Shown here in pieces: positions 1-8,200 of a DNA stretch of 9,091 nucleotides (positions are counted from its first letter, which is position 1; the number at the start of each line of letters is the position of its first letter). Both the position numbers and the translations under genes were made by a program. Under the pieces are notes generated by a model that saw only the letters and a program-made list of their open reading frames with translations, made no database searches and was not told the origin of the DNA. This stretch comes from Bacteroidales bacterium (GTDB taxonomy: Bacteria > Bacteroidota > Bacteroidia > Bacteroidales > VadinHA17), in the NCBI GenBank assembly GCA_025455535.1, contig JALOMM010000043.1, forward strand, positions 1-9,091, given 5' to 3'.

Positions 1-1
1 C

Positions 2-628
2 CTCTTTGACGGCACCTCCACGGAAGGATGGCGCGGCTACAACAAACCTGCCTTTCCGGAACAGGGATGGGAAATAGTCGATGGTACCCTTCACTGTCTG
101 GGATCCGGAATGGGCGAAGCAGGAGGTGGCGGAGGTGACATCCTGTACGATAAGAAGTTCACCAATTTCCATCTTAAGCTTGAATGGAAGATATCAGAAG
201 GGGGCAACAGCGGTATATTCTACCTGGCACAGGAGAGTCCTGACTTCGATTATATCTGGAAAACAGCCCCTGAGATGCAGGTACTTGACAATGAGCGTCA
301 TCCTGATGCCGAGGCTGGCAAGGACGGCAACCGCAAGGCGGGAGCCCTTTATGATTTGATCCCTGCCGTGCCGCAGAATGCAAAGCCTGCCGGCGAATGG
401 AACTCTGCTGAGATAAAGGTCTACAAGGGTTCTGTATGGCATATTCAGAACGGAGAAACGGTCCTTGAATATCACCTCTGGACTCCTGACTGGAATGCAC
501 TGGTGGCCGGCAGCAAGTTCCCGGGACTCAATCCTGACTGGGCCAAGGTTGCCGCAGAGGGCTACATAGGCCTCCAGGATCACGGCGATGATGTATGGTA
601 CAGGAATATTAAGATTAAAGAGCTTTAA
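2..628 (+). CDS. DUF1080 / 3-keto-disaccharide hydrolase family protein, 5' truncated by the window edge
   Basis: An open frame runs from the first bases of the window to a TAA at 626-628, giving 208 residues with no start codon inside the window. An internal ATG at 110 would cut the fold, because family-like sequence lies before it: LFDG near the first residue, then a GW pair and GWEIVDGTLHC. Family landmarks follow in order: GNSGIFYLAQE, PEMQVLDNERHPDAEAG, a GALYDLIP block, WNSAEIKVYKG with HIQNGETVLEY, and the closing GYIGLQDHGDDVWYRNIKIK. This is the usual concanavalin-like beta-sandwich of DUF1080, whose characterised members act on 3-keto-glycosides. Many members are exported or are lipoproteins. 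The missing part is probably only a signal peptide plus a few residues, since the visible part already begins at the domain's usual first motif. The exact substrate cannot be read from the sequence. An intrinsic terminator follows at once, so this is the last gene of its transcript. Confidence 0.88.
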   Translation, partial: LFDGTSTEGWRGYNKPAFPEQGWEIVDGTLHCLGSGMGEAGGGGGDILYDKKFTNFHLKLEWKISEGGNSGIFYLAQESPDFDYIWKTAPEMQVLDNERHPDAEAGKDGNRKAGALYDLIPAVPQNAKPAGEWNSAEIKVYKGSVWHIQNGETVLEYHLWTPDWNALVAGSKFPGLNPDWAKVAAEGYIGLQDHGDDVWYRNIKIKEL

Positions 629-649
629 ACCAAGCTTGCGCAATAAAGA

Positions 650-686
650 AAGGGCGTCTCCGGTATATTGCGGGGAGGCCCTTTTT
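650..686 (+). terminator. Rho-independent terminator after the DUF1080 gene, possibly bidirectional
   Basis: AAGGGCGTCTCC (650-661) and GGGGAGGCCCTT (672-683) form a 12-bp stem with one G-G mismatch and one G-U pair, around a 10-nt loop. A run of five T (682-686) follows. It lies 21 nt past the DUF1080 stop codon. On the other strand the same stem is followed by a T-rich stretch (TTTCTTTATT), so it could also stop transcription of the HD gene arriving from the right, which ends at 710. Confidence 0.85.
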
Positions 687-711
687 ATTTGCGATTTGCG
701 ATATGCGATTT
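687..711. repeat. Tandem heptamer array, ATTTGCG x3 plus a partial unit
   Basis: Three consecutive 7-bp units lie at 687-693, 694-700 and 701-707. The first two are ATTTGCG and the third is ATATGCG with one change. A fourth partial unit ATTT occupies 708-711. The array begins at the end of the terminator T-run and its last bases overlap the stop codon of the HD gene (710-712, read on the minus strand). No function is evident. It is of interest mainly because a second array with the same period lies on the other side of the HD gene. Confidence 0.8.
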
Positions 712-1285
712 ATACTCCCTTCAGTCCAATTTCCTCCGCCACCTCTCTCATGCCGGCGATAGCATCTGCTACCAGGTCTTTCAGTTCAACACCCAGATCG
801 GCTGCACCTTTTTCGATCACGCTCCTGTCAACGCCGGCGGCAAACTTGCGGTCATTCCATTTCTTGAGCACTGACTTTGCCTCCATGTCAAGAACGCTTC
901 TTGACGGCCGTACAAGAGCGCTGGTGGTGACCAGGCCTGTCAGTTCATCGATGGCGTAAAGAGTCTTCTCAAGGAGAGTCTGTGGCTGTGCATCTGAACA
1001 GATGCCATAACCGTGGCTTATAACGGCCCTGATATAATCCTCGGGCCATCCCTCTTCCCTCATTATCACTTCGGTCATCCTGCAGTGCTGGTCAGGATAC
1101 ATCTCGTAGTCAAGATCATGTATGAGTCCGATAACACCCCACATCTCCTCGTCTTCACCGTGTTTCCGTGCCATATAACGCATCACGGCCTCTACCGAGA
1201 GTGCATGCCTGTAGAGGCTCTCTGACTTGTTGTACTTCCTGAAAAGTTCCAGTCCTTCTTCACGCGTTGGCTTTGTCTTTGACAT
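710..1285 (-). CDS. HD-superfamily hydrolase (COG2316-like)
   Basis: This 191-residue, apparently cytoplasmic protein has no signal peptide or membrane segment. It carries the metal-binding pattern of the HD phosphohydrolase superfamily: His27 in YRHALSVE, the His56-Asp57 doublet in GLIHDLDYE, His91 in ISHGYG and Asp113 in AIDELTG. HD proteins use such residues to bind divalent metals and usually cleave phosphate esters, often of nucleotides. Length and motif spacing fit the small stand-alone group annotated as predicted HD-superfamily hydrolases (COG2316), whose substrate is not established. The start at 1285 is preceded by only a weak AGGA three bases upstream, and no better start precedes the conserved N-terminal region. 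The gene lies 91 bp downstream of the C25 peptidase gene on the same strand. A heptamer array fills part of that gap, so read-through is possible but a shared operon is not shown. Fold assignment is firm; reaction is unknown. Confidence 0.87.
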   Translation of the reverse strand: MSKTKPTREEGLELFRKYNKSESLYRHALSVEAVMRYMARKHGEDEEMWGVIGLIHDLDYEMYPDQHCRMTEVIMREEGWPEDYIRAVISHGYGICSDAQPQTLLEKTLYAIDELTGLVTTSALVRPSRSVLDMEAKSVLKKWNDRKFAAGVDRSVIEKGAADLGVELKDLVADAIAGMREVAEEIGLKGV

Positions 1286-1334
1286 ACATCCTGATTTTGC
1301 CCGTTATTAAATCCCTCAACTCCAGTACTATACC

Positions 1335-1369
1335 TTAATTCTTAATTCTTAATTCTTAATTCTTAATTC
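1335..1369. repeat. Tandem heptamer array, TTAATTC x5
   Basis: Five perfect, uninterrupted copies of TTAATTC (GAATTAA on the minus strand) occupy 1335-1369. They sit 7 bp past the stop codon of the C25 gene (1377-1379) and about 50 bp before the start of the HD gene. The array is wholly non-coding. Perfect short tandem repeats can change copy number by slippage, which here would change the distance between any promoter in or above the array and the HD gene. No terminator hairpin for the C25 gene is visible in this 91-bp gap; the repeat is its main content. Confidence 0.93.
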
Positions 1370-1376
1370 TTCACTC

Positions 1377-4300
1377 CTAATAGCCTCCTTTTACCGCCCT
1401 GATCATCCCCACTTTTCCACCGACACTAATACGAAGGGTATATGTACCTGCCTGCAGATGCCGGGACGAGACAGTAATCCTGTTGGTGCCCGGCACCAGG
1501 CCTTCGCTCAAACGGAGCACGGCACGTCCCTGCATGTCAAGAAACTGAATCTCTGCGCTCTCTTCGCCATCAGCATCAATTTCAATAATGAAGCTGTCAA
1601 TGAAAGGGTTGGGCATCAACCTGACGCTCCCCCCGGTTATCTGAGGAATATCAATGTCTGTTTTAATAAAGGTAGTGTACGCGGTATCGTTGCCTGAGTA
1701 TCCGTCTTCCGGCAGGCGGCTGATAATGTAAATGCGATAGCTCGTTTCAGGCAGCAGCTTGCAGGTCTGGCTGAAAGTTACATTGACAGTATCGCCCGGA
1801 TCGATCTTGAGGCCGAATGTCTCGTTTACTGCCTCGCCGTCATTGATCCTGTATGCAAGGGGGAAACTGGTCAGGGTGTTTCTCCCAAGATTGACGACAC
1901 TCCCTTTGATGACAACGCTGTTCAGATCTGCACTGGCTGGCGGAGCAAAGACCGTGTCAACTTGCAGGTCAGCTTCAAGGAAGGATATGTCGGGGAAGGT
2001 GATCTCATCTATCCATGCCGCATCAAGCCCCCCTGACAGTGAGACATCCTTTCTGTATATCCATTCGAGATAATGTACTCCGGGTTTGAGAATCGCCTGC
2101 CTGACAGCCCATGGTGTCTCACCTGATATCTGCAGGTCGGTGACACTGTCAATTCTGAATATAAGCTCGTCATAATTAAACTCAGACGATACCATTGAAT
2201 AAAATGAGACGGTATCAGTTACCGGGTTATTTACATAGATAGCCAGCACAGTCTCATCCTTGTCCGGAATATTGCCCGATCGGGCTGACCGTACGTTTTC
2301 AAAGGCTGTGGAGGCAGATATTGTCCAGGGAAAATCCTTCTCCTGTATCCACGGAAAAACATCAAATCTGTCAAACTCCCATGTCTCACGGGTCTTGCCT
2401 GTTCTGATTGAGTAGGAATCCGAAGCCTCATATTTTCCGCATACAAGCTCGACGTCATAACCGATTTCGGTACCCGGTAGGGCAAAATCTGAAATCACCG
2501 CCTCTAGGCTGAAGACCTTTTCAACCCCCGGTTCAAGAATGCCGGTGGCTAGTTCCTCAGTGTCCGGTGTAAGCCATGGGGCAGGGGCAATGAGCGAGAG
2601 CGTACCGCTTGTCGCAGATGAACCCTCATTTTTGACTCTGACATTTATTTTTACCGTTTCTCCCGGATCGGGCAGGTAATTTGAGTTGCCGGTATCAGTA
2701 TCATCATGAACCGATGAAATTATTCTGACATCGGGGGCCAGTATTGTCATGTCCAAACCGAAGAGATACTCATTCCCGTTGTCGGCAAGGGTGAGAAGCA
2801 GAGAGGCCAGTTCGCCATCCTCTGCAGCGTCGGATATACTGAAGATGAATGCGTTATCAATAGTATATGACTCGCCTGGCGCAAGATCACCCAGGGATGT
2901 CATGGCCTGTTCAACTGTTATCATCCCTGCAATGGCAGATATATCTGCATTCAGGCTTGAGGAGACTCCGTTGCCCAGGTTCCTGATGGTGACCCTGAGG
3001 TTAATTCTTTCTCCGTAGTCTGGCAGTCCGTTTTTATTGCCCTGTGAGTCATCAAGCACGATGCTCTCTGTTGTGAGGAACGGACCGGGCACTGAACCGA
3101 AGCGTAATGTCTTTCTGAAGGGTATCATATTCTGCCCTGTGACTATCAGGAGGCATGAGTCTTTTATCCCTTCCGGTATTTCAAGTGAGACGTTGCCTGA
3201 CGGGCTTACAAATCTGGCGTCCCACAGAGTATCGAAGTCAGTGATTGCTGCATATGAGAAGGGGCTGGCGAAAAAGTTCAGGGAAGTCACTGCCTGGGGC
3301 AAAACATCAGGTACCGTTATCTCGAAACGGTCAGGCCTTCCAATCATCGGTGACAGGGATGGGTCCCCAAGAAGCATATAGGTTTCCCAGTAGTACTTCT
3401 TTCTGGAGCTGGTGCTTGCCGAGACAGCCATATTGCCGGCGAAGTTGATCTGTCCCATCGTGTAATACCACTCTCCCGGTGCCTCGTCATGGGTGTGAAA
3501 CAATCTGTCAAAGGCTCCTGTGCCTGTGTTGCTGTAGGTGGCTGTAGTATCAGGTGTTCCGGGGCCTACAGACCAGTAGAAATCATCAGCCCAGAACGAA
3601 TCGTTGGTACATCCGATAAAGCCGACCGCTCCCTTATCCACTGCATTTACCATTGCGGACCCGAAACATGATGCAACATTTATCTGGGCAGTACGGCAGG
3701 CATTGGAAATGATGAGCGGGTACATGTTAACATTTGTGAGCCCGCTGACATCTGCTGTTTTGAAGGTGGGGTCACTGAATCCGTTAGCCTCACCGTGTCC
3801 GGTATAATTCAGAATGCTCAACCCTTTGTTGAAAAGCAACTTAAGGGAATCATCCTTCTGTGATGCGTCAGGATAGAGCCAGTGAAAGGCTTTCAGGGAT
3901 GTATCCCGGCTCAGGTATTCATCAAATACATATCCTATCTGCCCATTCATATATTTCTTGTAGCTCTCGTCATTTCCTGCTGTTGCCACCGCGCCGGACC
4001 AGAATTTATTCCCTGCTTCAAACGCATAGCTCTCATAGTCAATGATTTTCCTGACCATTCCCTTGAGCTGGGTGGTGTCACTGACCGGAAGTCGACCGAT
4101 GAACAGCTCCGGGATATAGTCACCCTCACCGTCAAACTCACCGTAATAAAGGTCAGAGACATTTCCTGTACCCCGTGAGGCGGGTATTTTCGAAAGATCG
4201 CCAACAATGAGCAGATACTGCGGAGGATTACCTGCTTCAACTGCACTGGTATATAATGATGTTATCCTTCTCTTAAGGTCATTGTAGACCGTGTCGGGTG

Positions 4301-5120
4301 AACCGGGCCCCTTATACAGAACGGTGGTATTAATTCCTTTGAGAGTCTTCCATTGTATGAGAGGCTGCAGGTGTTTTCTGAAGACGGAGTCTGTCACAAT
4401 GATCATGGTCACCGGTTCGTCAGTATAACCGGTGATGTAAGCCTCAGAGGCAAATCCTCCTTTCTCCCCGGCAGGAGGGAAGGTGCCGTCACCCTTGGTC
4501 TCTGAAGGCGATTGGGTTATTTCAACATTCATTGATGTGATCAGGTCAACGTACCCTCCGGAAGGGTCGTAGAATGCCGGATAGAGGGCTATGTTATAAA
4601 GCTCCCTTCCCCTGAATATCCCTTCCCTTTTTATCACTACCGTGTCATGTGATATAATGCCTCTTGTTTCATATGTCTTTTTATCCTTGATTACAACCGT
4701 TTCATCAGGAGGCTGGTTTTTTGTCCTGGCAGGTTGTGAAGGATAGATCTGGGAGCCCTTCATGCCGTGATCAGAAAAGTGTACCCGTCTTGTCACAACC
4801 TCAGAGATACGGACCCGGACTTCCATGCCGCGGGGCACCTCTATCAGACGACTGTATACCGGCAGTTCCGGCTTCCCTGTTTCACTCGTGAAATGGTGAC
4901 CCGGCAAAGAGATTCTGAAATATCTTCCTGAAGGATCGGATGACTTCTTCAGCCTGGGATCGCCGTTGTGATATGTGATACCGTGACCACGGTATGGCGA
5001 CTCAGGCCTCAGTTCAGCCCCCGGAACAATACTTTCACGAGCCGAAACCTGTGCGTTAAGCAGGCCGGTTGCAGTAACAGCAAAAGCCAGCAGAACAAAA
5101 GCTCTGTTGATTACCCTCAT
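1377..5120 (-). CDS. Secreted gingipain-like C25 cysteine peptidase with T9SS type A sorting domain
   Basis: Large (1247 residues) secreted protease. Residues 1-24 form a signal peptide ending near LLNAQ. Residues about 35-210 resemble a C25 propeptide, and about 236-590 are the catalytic domain. The proposed dyad is His442 (NYTGHGE, codon 3795-3797) and Cys475 (SNACRTAQ, codon 3696-3698), 33 residues apart as in gingipain RgpB (His211/Cys244). The following blocks also match gingipains: SCFGSAM, then FIGCTNDSFWADDFYWSVG. Residues 596-675 resemble the gingipain Ig-like domain. Two CARDB-like beta domains follow (about 682-795 and 797-907), then a jelly-roll or adhesin-like domain (910-1045), another CARDB-like domain (1046-1155) and the sorting domain (about 1166-1247, with LMPNPF near its start). 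The protein should cross the inner membrane by Sec and the outer membrane by T9SS, to be released or surface-anchored. AAGAAGG lies just one base before the ATG, unusually close; the signal peptide supports this start. It is divergent from the SpoIIE sensor gene. Confidence 0.93.
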   Translation of the reverse strand: MRVINRAFVLLAFAVTATGLLNAQVSARESIVPGAELRPESPYRGHGITYHNGDPRLKKSSDPSGRYFRISLPGHHFTSETGKPELPVYSRLIEVPRGMEVRVRISEVVTRRVHFSDHGMKGSQIYPSQPARTKNQPPDETVVIKDKKTYETRGIISHDTVVIKREGIFRGRELYNIALYPAFYDPSGGYVDLITSMNVEITQSPSETKGDGTFPPAGEKGGFASEAYITGYTDEPVTMIIVTDSVFRKHLQPLIQWKTLKGINTTVLYKGPGSPDTVYNDLKRRITSLYTSAVEAGNPPQYLLIVGDLSKIPASRGTGNVSDLYYGEFDGEGDYIPELFIGRLPVSDTTQLKGMVRKIIDYESYAFEAGNKFWSGAVATAGNDESYKKYMNGQIGYVFDEYLSRDTSLKAFHWLYPDASQKDDSLKLLFNKGLSILNYTGHGEANGFSDPTFKTADVSGLTNVNMYPLIISNACRTAQINVASCFGSAMVNAVDKGAVGFIGCTNDSFWADDFYWSVGPGTPDTTATYSNTGTGAFDRLFHTHDEAPGEWYYTMGQINFAGNMAVSASTSSRKKYYWETYMLLGDPSLSPMIGRPDRFEITVPDVLPQAVTSLNFFASPFSYAAITDFDTLWDARFVSPSGNVSLEIPEGIKDSCLLIVTGQNMIPFRKTLRFGSVPGPFLTTESIVLDDSQGNKNGLPDYGERINLRVTIRNLGNGVSSSLNADISAIAGMITVEQAMTSLGDLAPGESYTIDNAFIFSISDAAEDGELASLLLTLADNGNEYLFGLDMTILAPDVRIISSVHDDTDTGNSNYLPDPGETVKINVRVKNEGSSATSGTLSLIAPAPWLTPDTEELATGILEPGVEKVFSLEAVISDFALPGTEIGYDVELVCGKYEASDSYSIRTGKTRETWEFDRFDVFPWIQEKDFPWTISASTAFENVRSARSGNIPDKDETVLAIYVNNPVTDTVSFYSMVSSEFNYDELIFRIDSVTDLQISGETPWAVRQAILKPGVHYLEWIYRKDVSLSGGLDAAWIDEITFPDISFLEADLQVDTVFAPPASADLNSVVIKGSVVNLGRNTLTSFPLAYRINDGEAVNETFGLKIDPGDTVNVTFSQTCKLLPETSYRIYIISRLPEDGYSGNDTAYTTFIKTDIDIPQITGGSVRLMPNPFIDSFIIEIDADGEESAEIQFLDMQGRAVLRLSEGLVPGTNRITVSSRHLQAGTYTLRISVGGKVGMIRAVKGGY

Positions 5121-5237
5121 ACCTTCTTAAAGTGAAGCCAAGATAAACAAAAATTGTCGCAAATAGAATGCCAAAGTCTGACCGCCTGAATTAGATATGA
5201 ATTCGTATATTTATCTCCTTAATTCAGGGAGATCTTA
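5121..5237. promoter_or_regulatory. Divergent control region between the C25 peptidase and SpoIIE sensor genes
   Basis: This 117-bp, AT-rich gap is the only space available for the promoters of both divergent genes. A bulged inverted repeat lies inside: CCTGAATT (5185-5192) pairs with AATTCAGG (5221-5228), and AGATA (5193-5197) pairs with TATCT (5212-5216), leaving CCTT (5217-5220) bulged and a 14-nt loop. Within the loop region, ATATGAATTCGTAT (5195-5208) is itself palindromic at 12 of 14 positions. These could be an operator or an mRNA hairpin. TATATTTA at 5206-5213 is a one-mismatch match to the Bacteroidota -7 element TAnnTTTG on the plus strand, but no matching -33 TTTG sits at the proper distance, so no promoter is assigned. 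Confidence 0.4.
5225..5231 (+). promoter_or_regulatory. Ribosome binding site of the SpoIIE sensor gene, partly inside an inverted repeat
   Basis: CAGGGAG ends 6 nt before the ATG at 5238, a good Shine-Dalgarno match and spacing. It supports this start together with the signal peptide that begins there. The first four bases (CAGG) are also the 3' end of the inverted repeat arm at 5221-5228, so a transcript starting upstream of 5185 could fold part of this site into a stem. Confidence 0.6.
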
Positions 5238-8200
5238 ATGGGAATAAAGAACGGACTGTTTCTCATTTTTCTGCTTACTTTTCATCAATCCGCCCTTCTG
5301 GCACAGGTTAACAGGTCGGGAGTTCCCGTTGTGCGTTGTTTCGATGCAATGGAAATGCCGGGAGACCCTCATAACATCTGTGTTACCATGGATAAGAGGG
5401 GAGTGATGTACTTCGGCAGCCAGCGGAAGGGCATATTAACTTATGACGGCACCGAATGGGGAGTTGTGCAGGTGCCGGGTGAAAAGAGCGTGAACTCACT
5501 CTGTTCAGATCACAGAGGAGTTGTCTATGCAGGCATAAAAGACGATTTTGGCATCCTGCAGCCAGACGACAGGGGTGACCTCTCATACGCCTCGCTCGCT
5601 GACAGGCTGACCGATTCTCTTGCAAGGAAAGAGGTCGGGACGATTTGTTCCATCGCTTCCGACAGCTCATTCGTTTATTTCACCGACGGAAAGAAGCTCT
5701 ATCTCTATGATATTGACAGGAACGAACTCGCAGTCACTGATCTGAGCAACGATTACAGCCTGGCAAACGCAGCACTCTTACTTGCCAGGGAAGGAAGCGT
5801 AATCATCGCCGACAACAGGGAGGGACTTTTTGAACTGAAGGAGGGTGCGCTGAGCCTTATACCCGGGGGAGACAGGATAAAGATGATGCAGTTCAGGTCG
5901 ATCATCGTCTATGACAGGGATAACCTGTTAATTGCATCATCCGACTCAGGCGTCTTCCTCTTTAATCTGAAAACCGGTGAATTGAAATCTGACTTCCTTT
6001 CGACGGAGAACAACGACAGGCTTAAAGCAGGTTCCATCTCCGGTGCAGTAAGGCTCCCCGGTAATCGCTTTGCGATTGGCGTGAATGACGGAGAAGGTAT
6101 CTCCATCTTCAGCAATGACGGAAGGCTGCAGCAGCAGATTTCCTCAGAAACGACACGTATTCCGGAGTCAGCAATAACGGCAATGTTCTGCGACCATCTG
6201 TCCAACTCACAGCTCTGGTTCTGTACACCGGGATATATTAACAGGGCTTACGTCTCGCTCCCGGTGAATGAATTCTTCACTGAAACATCACTGAGGAATG
6301 CAAGGGAGTTTGGCGGATACATTTATGCAGGTCATGATCTTGGCCTCTTCAGGAGCTTTGTGGACCATGATAACAAGATGCAGTTTCTGAAGCTCGATGG
6401 TGTGAAAAGTAAGGTTTTTGAACTGACCGTATGTAAGAACTCCGACTGGGAAGTACTGATTGCCTTGACAACGGAAGGGCTGTTCCAGATTGATGAATAC
6501 GAACAGGTATCGGTGGTGCTTGATCAGGCGAATATTACTGCTGTAAAATCTGATACGACAAGGCCCGACCTGCTTCTGGCAGGAACTGATGACGGTAAAA
6601 TACTTACAATAAAATATCTCAATGGCAGATGGAAGGTGGCTAACATCAGTAACAGGGATGCCACTATAGGTGCGGTAATCAATATTGAGCTCTCTGCGGA
6701 AGGGGAGTGGTGGGTGCTCACTTCCTCACCTGACCGCCTTTACAGGATGCAGTGCACCCCCTCTGATACGACATTTGTTCCCTATGGCGAGACAAGCGGG
6801 CTGACCAGCAAAACCCTTAACCGGATTGTTACTGCAGATAATAACCTTTACATATGCACCGGAAATGGCCTGTTTCTGTATAATCCTTATAATGACCTGT
6901 TTGAAAAGGATAATAAACTGGTTGGTGCGACATTCGGAGATGCGAATATTCATAAGATCATTAAGACTGCGGAGGGTGATATAGTCATATCAGGATTTGA
7001 CAAGCGTCACTTCGATGCCATGGTAACCCCTACACGCCAGGGGCACGTGGTCTTCAGGCGGCAGTTTGATTTCCTGCCTGACATTCCCACGGCAGACATT
7101 GAATTCATTGACGGTAATGTATGGATTGTCAAGGGACGCAACCTTTATGTAGTGGATAAGGCAAAGCTGGGTTACGGGTACGGCTCGTTCAGCACTTTCT
7201 TCACAGGCATCACAGCAGGGTCAGGCACATTGCTGATGGATCCTCTTTTTTACACCTCCTCAGAGACTGGAATAAAAATTCCGTCAGTATCACAGGCGGA
7301 GGGTAACCTCCCTGACCTGAGATATTTTCAGAATGACATCTCATTCAGATGGACTGCCACGTCATACGTGGAAGAGGGAAAAACTGAGTACAGGCACAGG
7401 CTTGACGGATTTGACGATGAGTGGTCAAAGTGGGAAAAACGTAACGCCAGGGAATACATTAATCTGCCTTCGGGACATTATACCTTCAGGCTGAAGGCCA
7501 AGACAAGCACCGGGCTTGAGAGCGAAGAAGCCCTCTTCAGCTTCTCCGTCCGGGAACCCTTTTACACCACGGCATGGGCCCTGGCTGTTTATACAATACT
7601 GGTAATGCTGCTTATCTATGCACTAGCCAGGTTCTTCTCCCGCAGGCTACGAAGTGAAAACATTCGGCTGGAACAACTTGCAGGGCAGAAGACAGCAGAG
7701 GTTGTCAGTCAGAAGAATGAGCTGGATGCAAGTGTTCATTATGCCAGCCGCATTCAGAGGGCCTTGCTGCCCCCGGAGAAGATTCTGGCAGATCAGACTC
7801 CGAACTATTTCATCCTTTTTAAACCCCGCGACGTTGTTTCTGGTGACTTTTACTGGATGGCCCGCAGGGAGGAGAAGCTCTTTCTTGTTGCAGCTGACTG
7901 CACCGGACACGGCGTGCCTGGTGCCTTCATGAGTCTCCTTGGGATCTCCTTCCTTGATGAGATAATTAATAAGCAGCCATACAGAAAAGCAGGTCACATA
8001 CTTAATGAGCTTCGCAAAAGGGTGATTGACTCCCTTAAACAGACACGAGAGGCAGATGAAAGGAGGGACGGGATAAATATGGCCCTGCTGGTGTTTGACT
8101 ATGCAAGACGGATCGTCGAATTCTCAGGAGCATATAGCCCATGCTTCAAGGTGAGACCTATGAATGAAGCTGAGATCGAGATATGGGAAAAAGGGGAATT

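Noticed and set aside
687..711. CRISPR-like array or attachment site at the ATTTGCG repeats
   Set aside because: Units are 7 bp with no spacers, and there is no integrase or other mobile gene nearby.
588..959. Plus-strand open frame over the terminator and HD gene
   Set aside because: It runs opposite to the HD gene, crosses the terminator stem, and its translation shows no recognisable domain; the minus-strand HD frame has clear family motifs.
2231..2485. Other open frames inside the C25 and SpoIIE genes on either strand
   Set aside because: They overlap strongly supported domains, lack recognisable motifs or plausible start contexts, and are expected in long genes of moderate GC.
4121..4158. 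Assigning Asp323 in SDLYYG as the S1 specificity residue of gingipain R (Asp163)
   Set aside because: The block resembles the gingipain sequence, but its distance from the catalytic His did not agree with that residue number in my recollection of RgpB, so I make no claim about P1 preference.
1377..5120. Reading the C25 protein as the T9SS sortase PorU
   Set aside because: PorU is also a C25 protein of similar size, but the sequence around the catalytic Cys here (ACRTAQ, SCFGSAM) matches gingipains, the C-terminus looks like an ordinary type A sorting domain, and no porV gene lies beside it.
5150..5213. Bacteroidota promoters (TTTG, 19-21 bp, TAnnTTTG) in the divergent gap
   Set aside because: One-mismatch -7 candidates exist on both strands (TATATTTA at 5206-5213 on plus; AATTTTTG and TATCTTGG on minus), but none has a -33 TTTG at the right distance.
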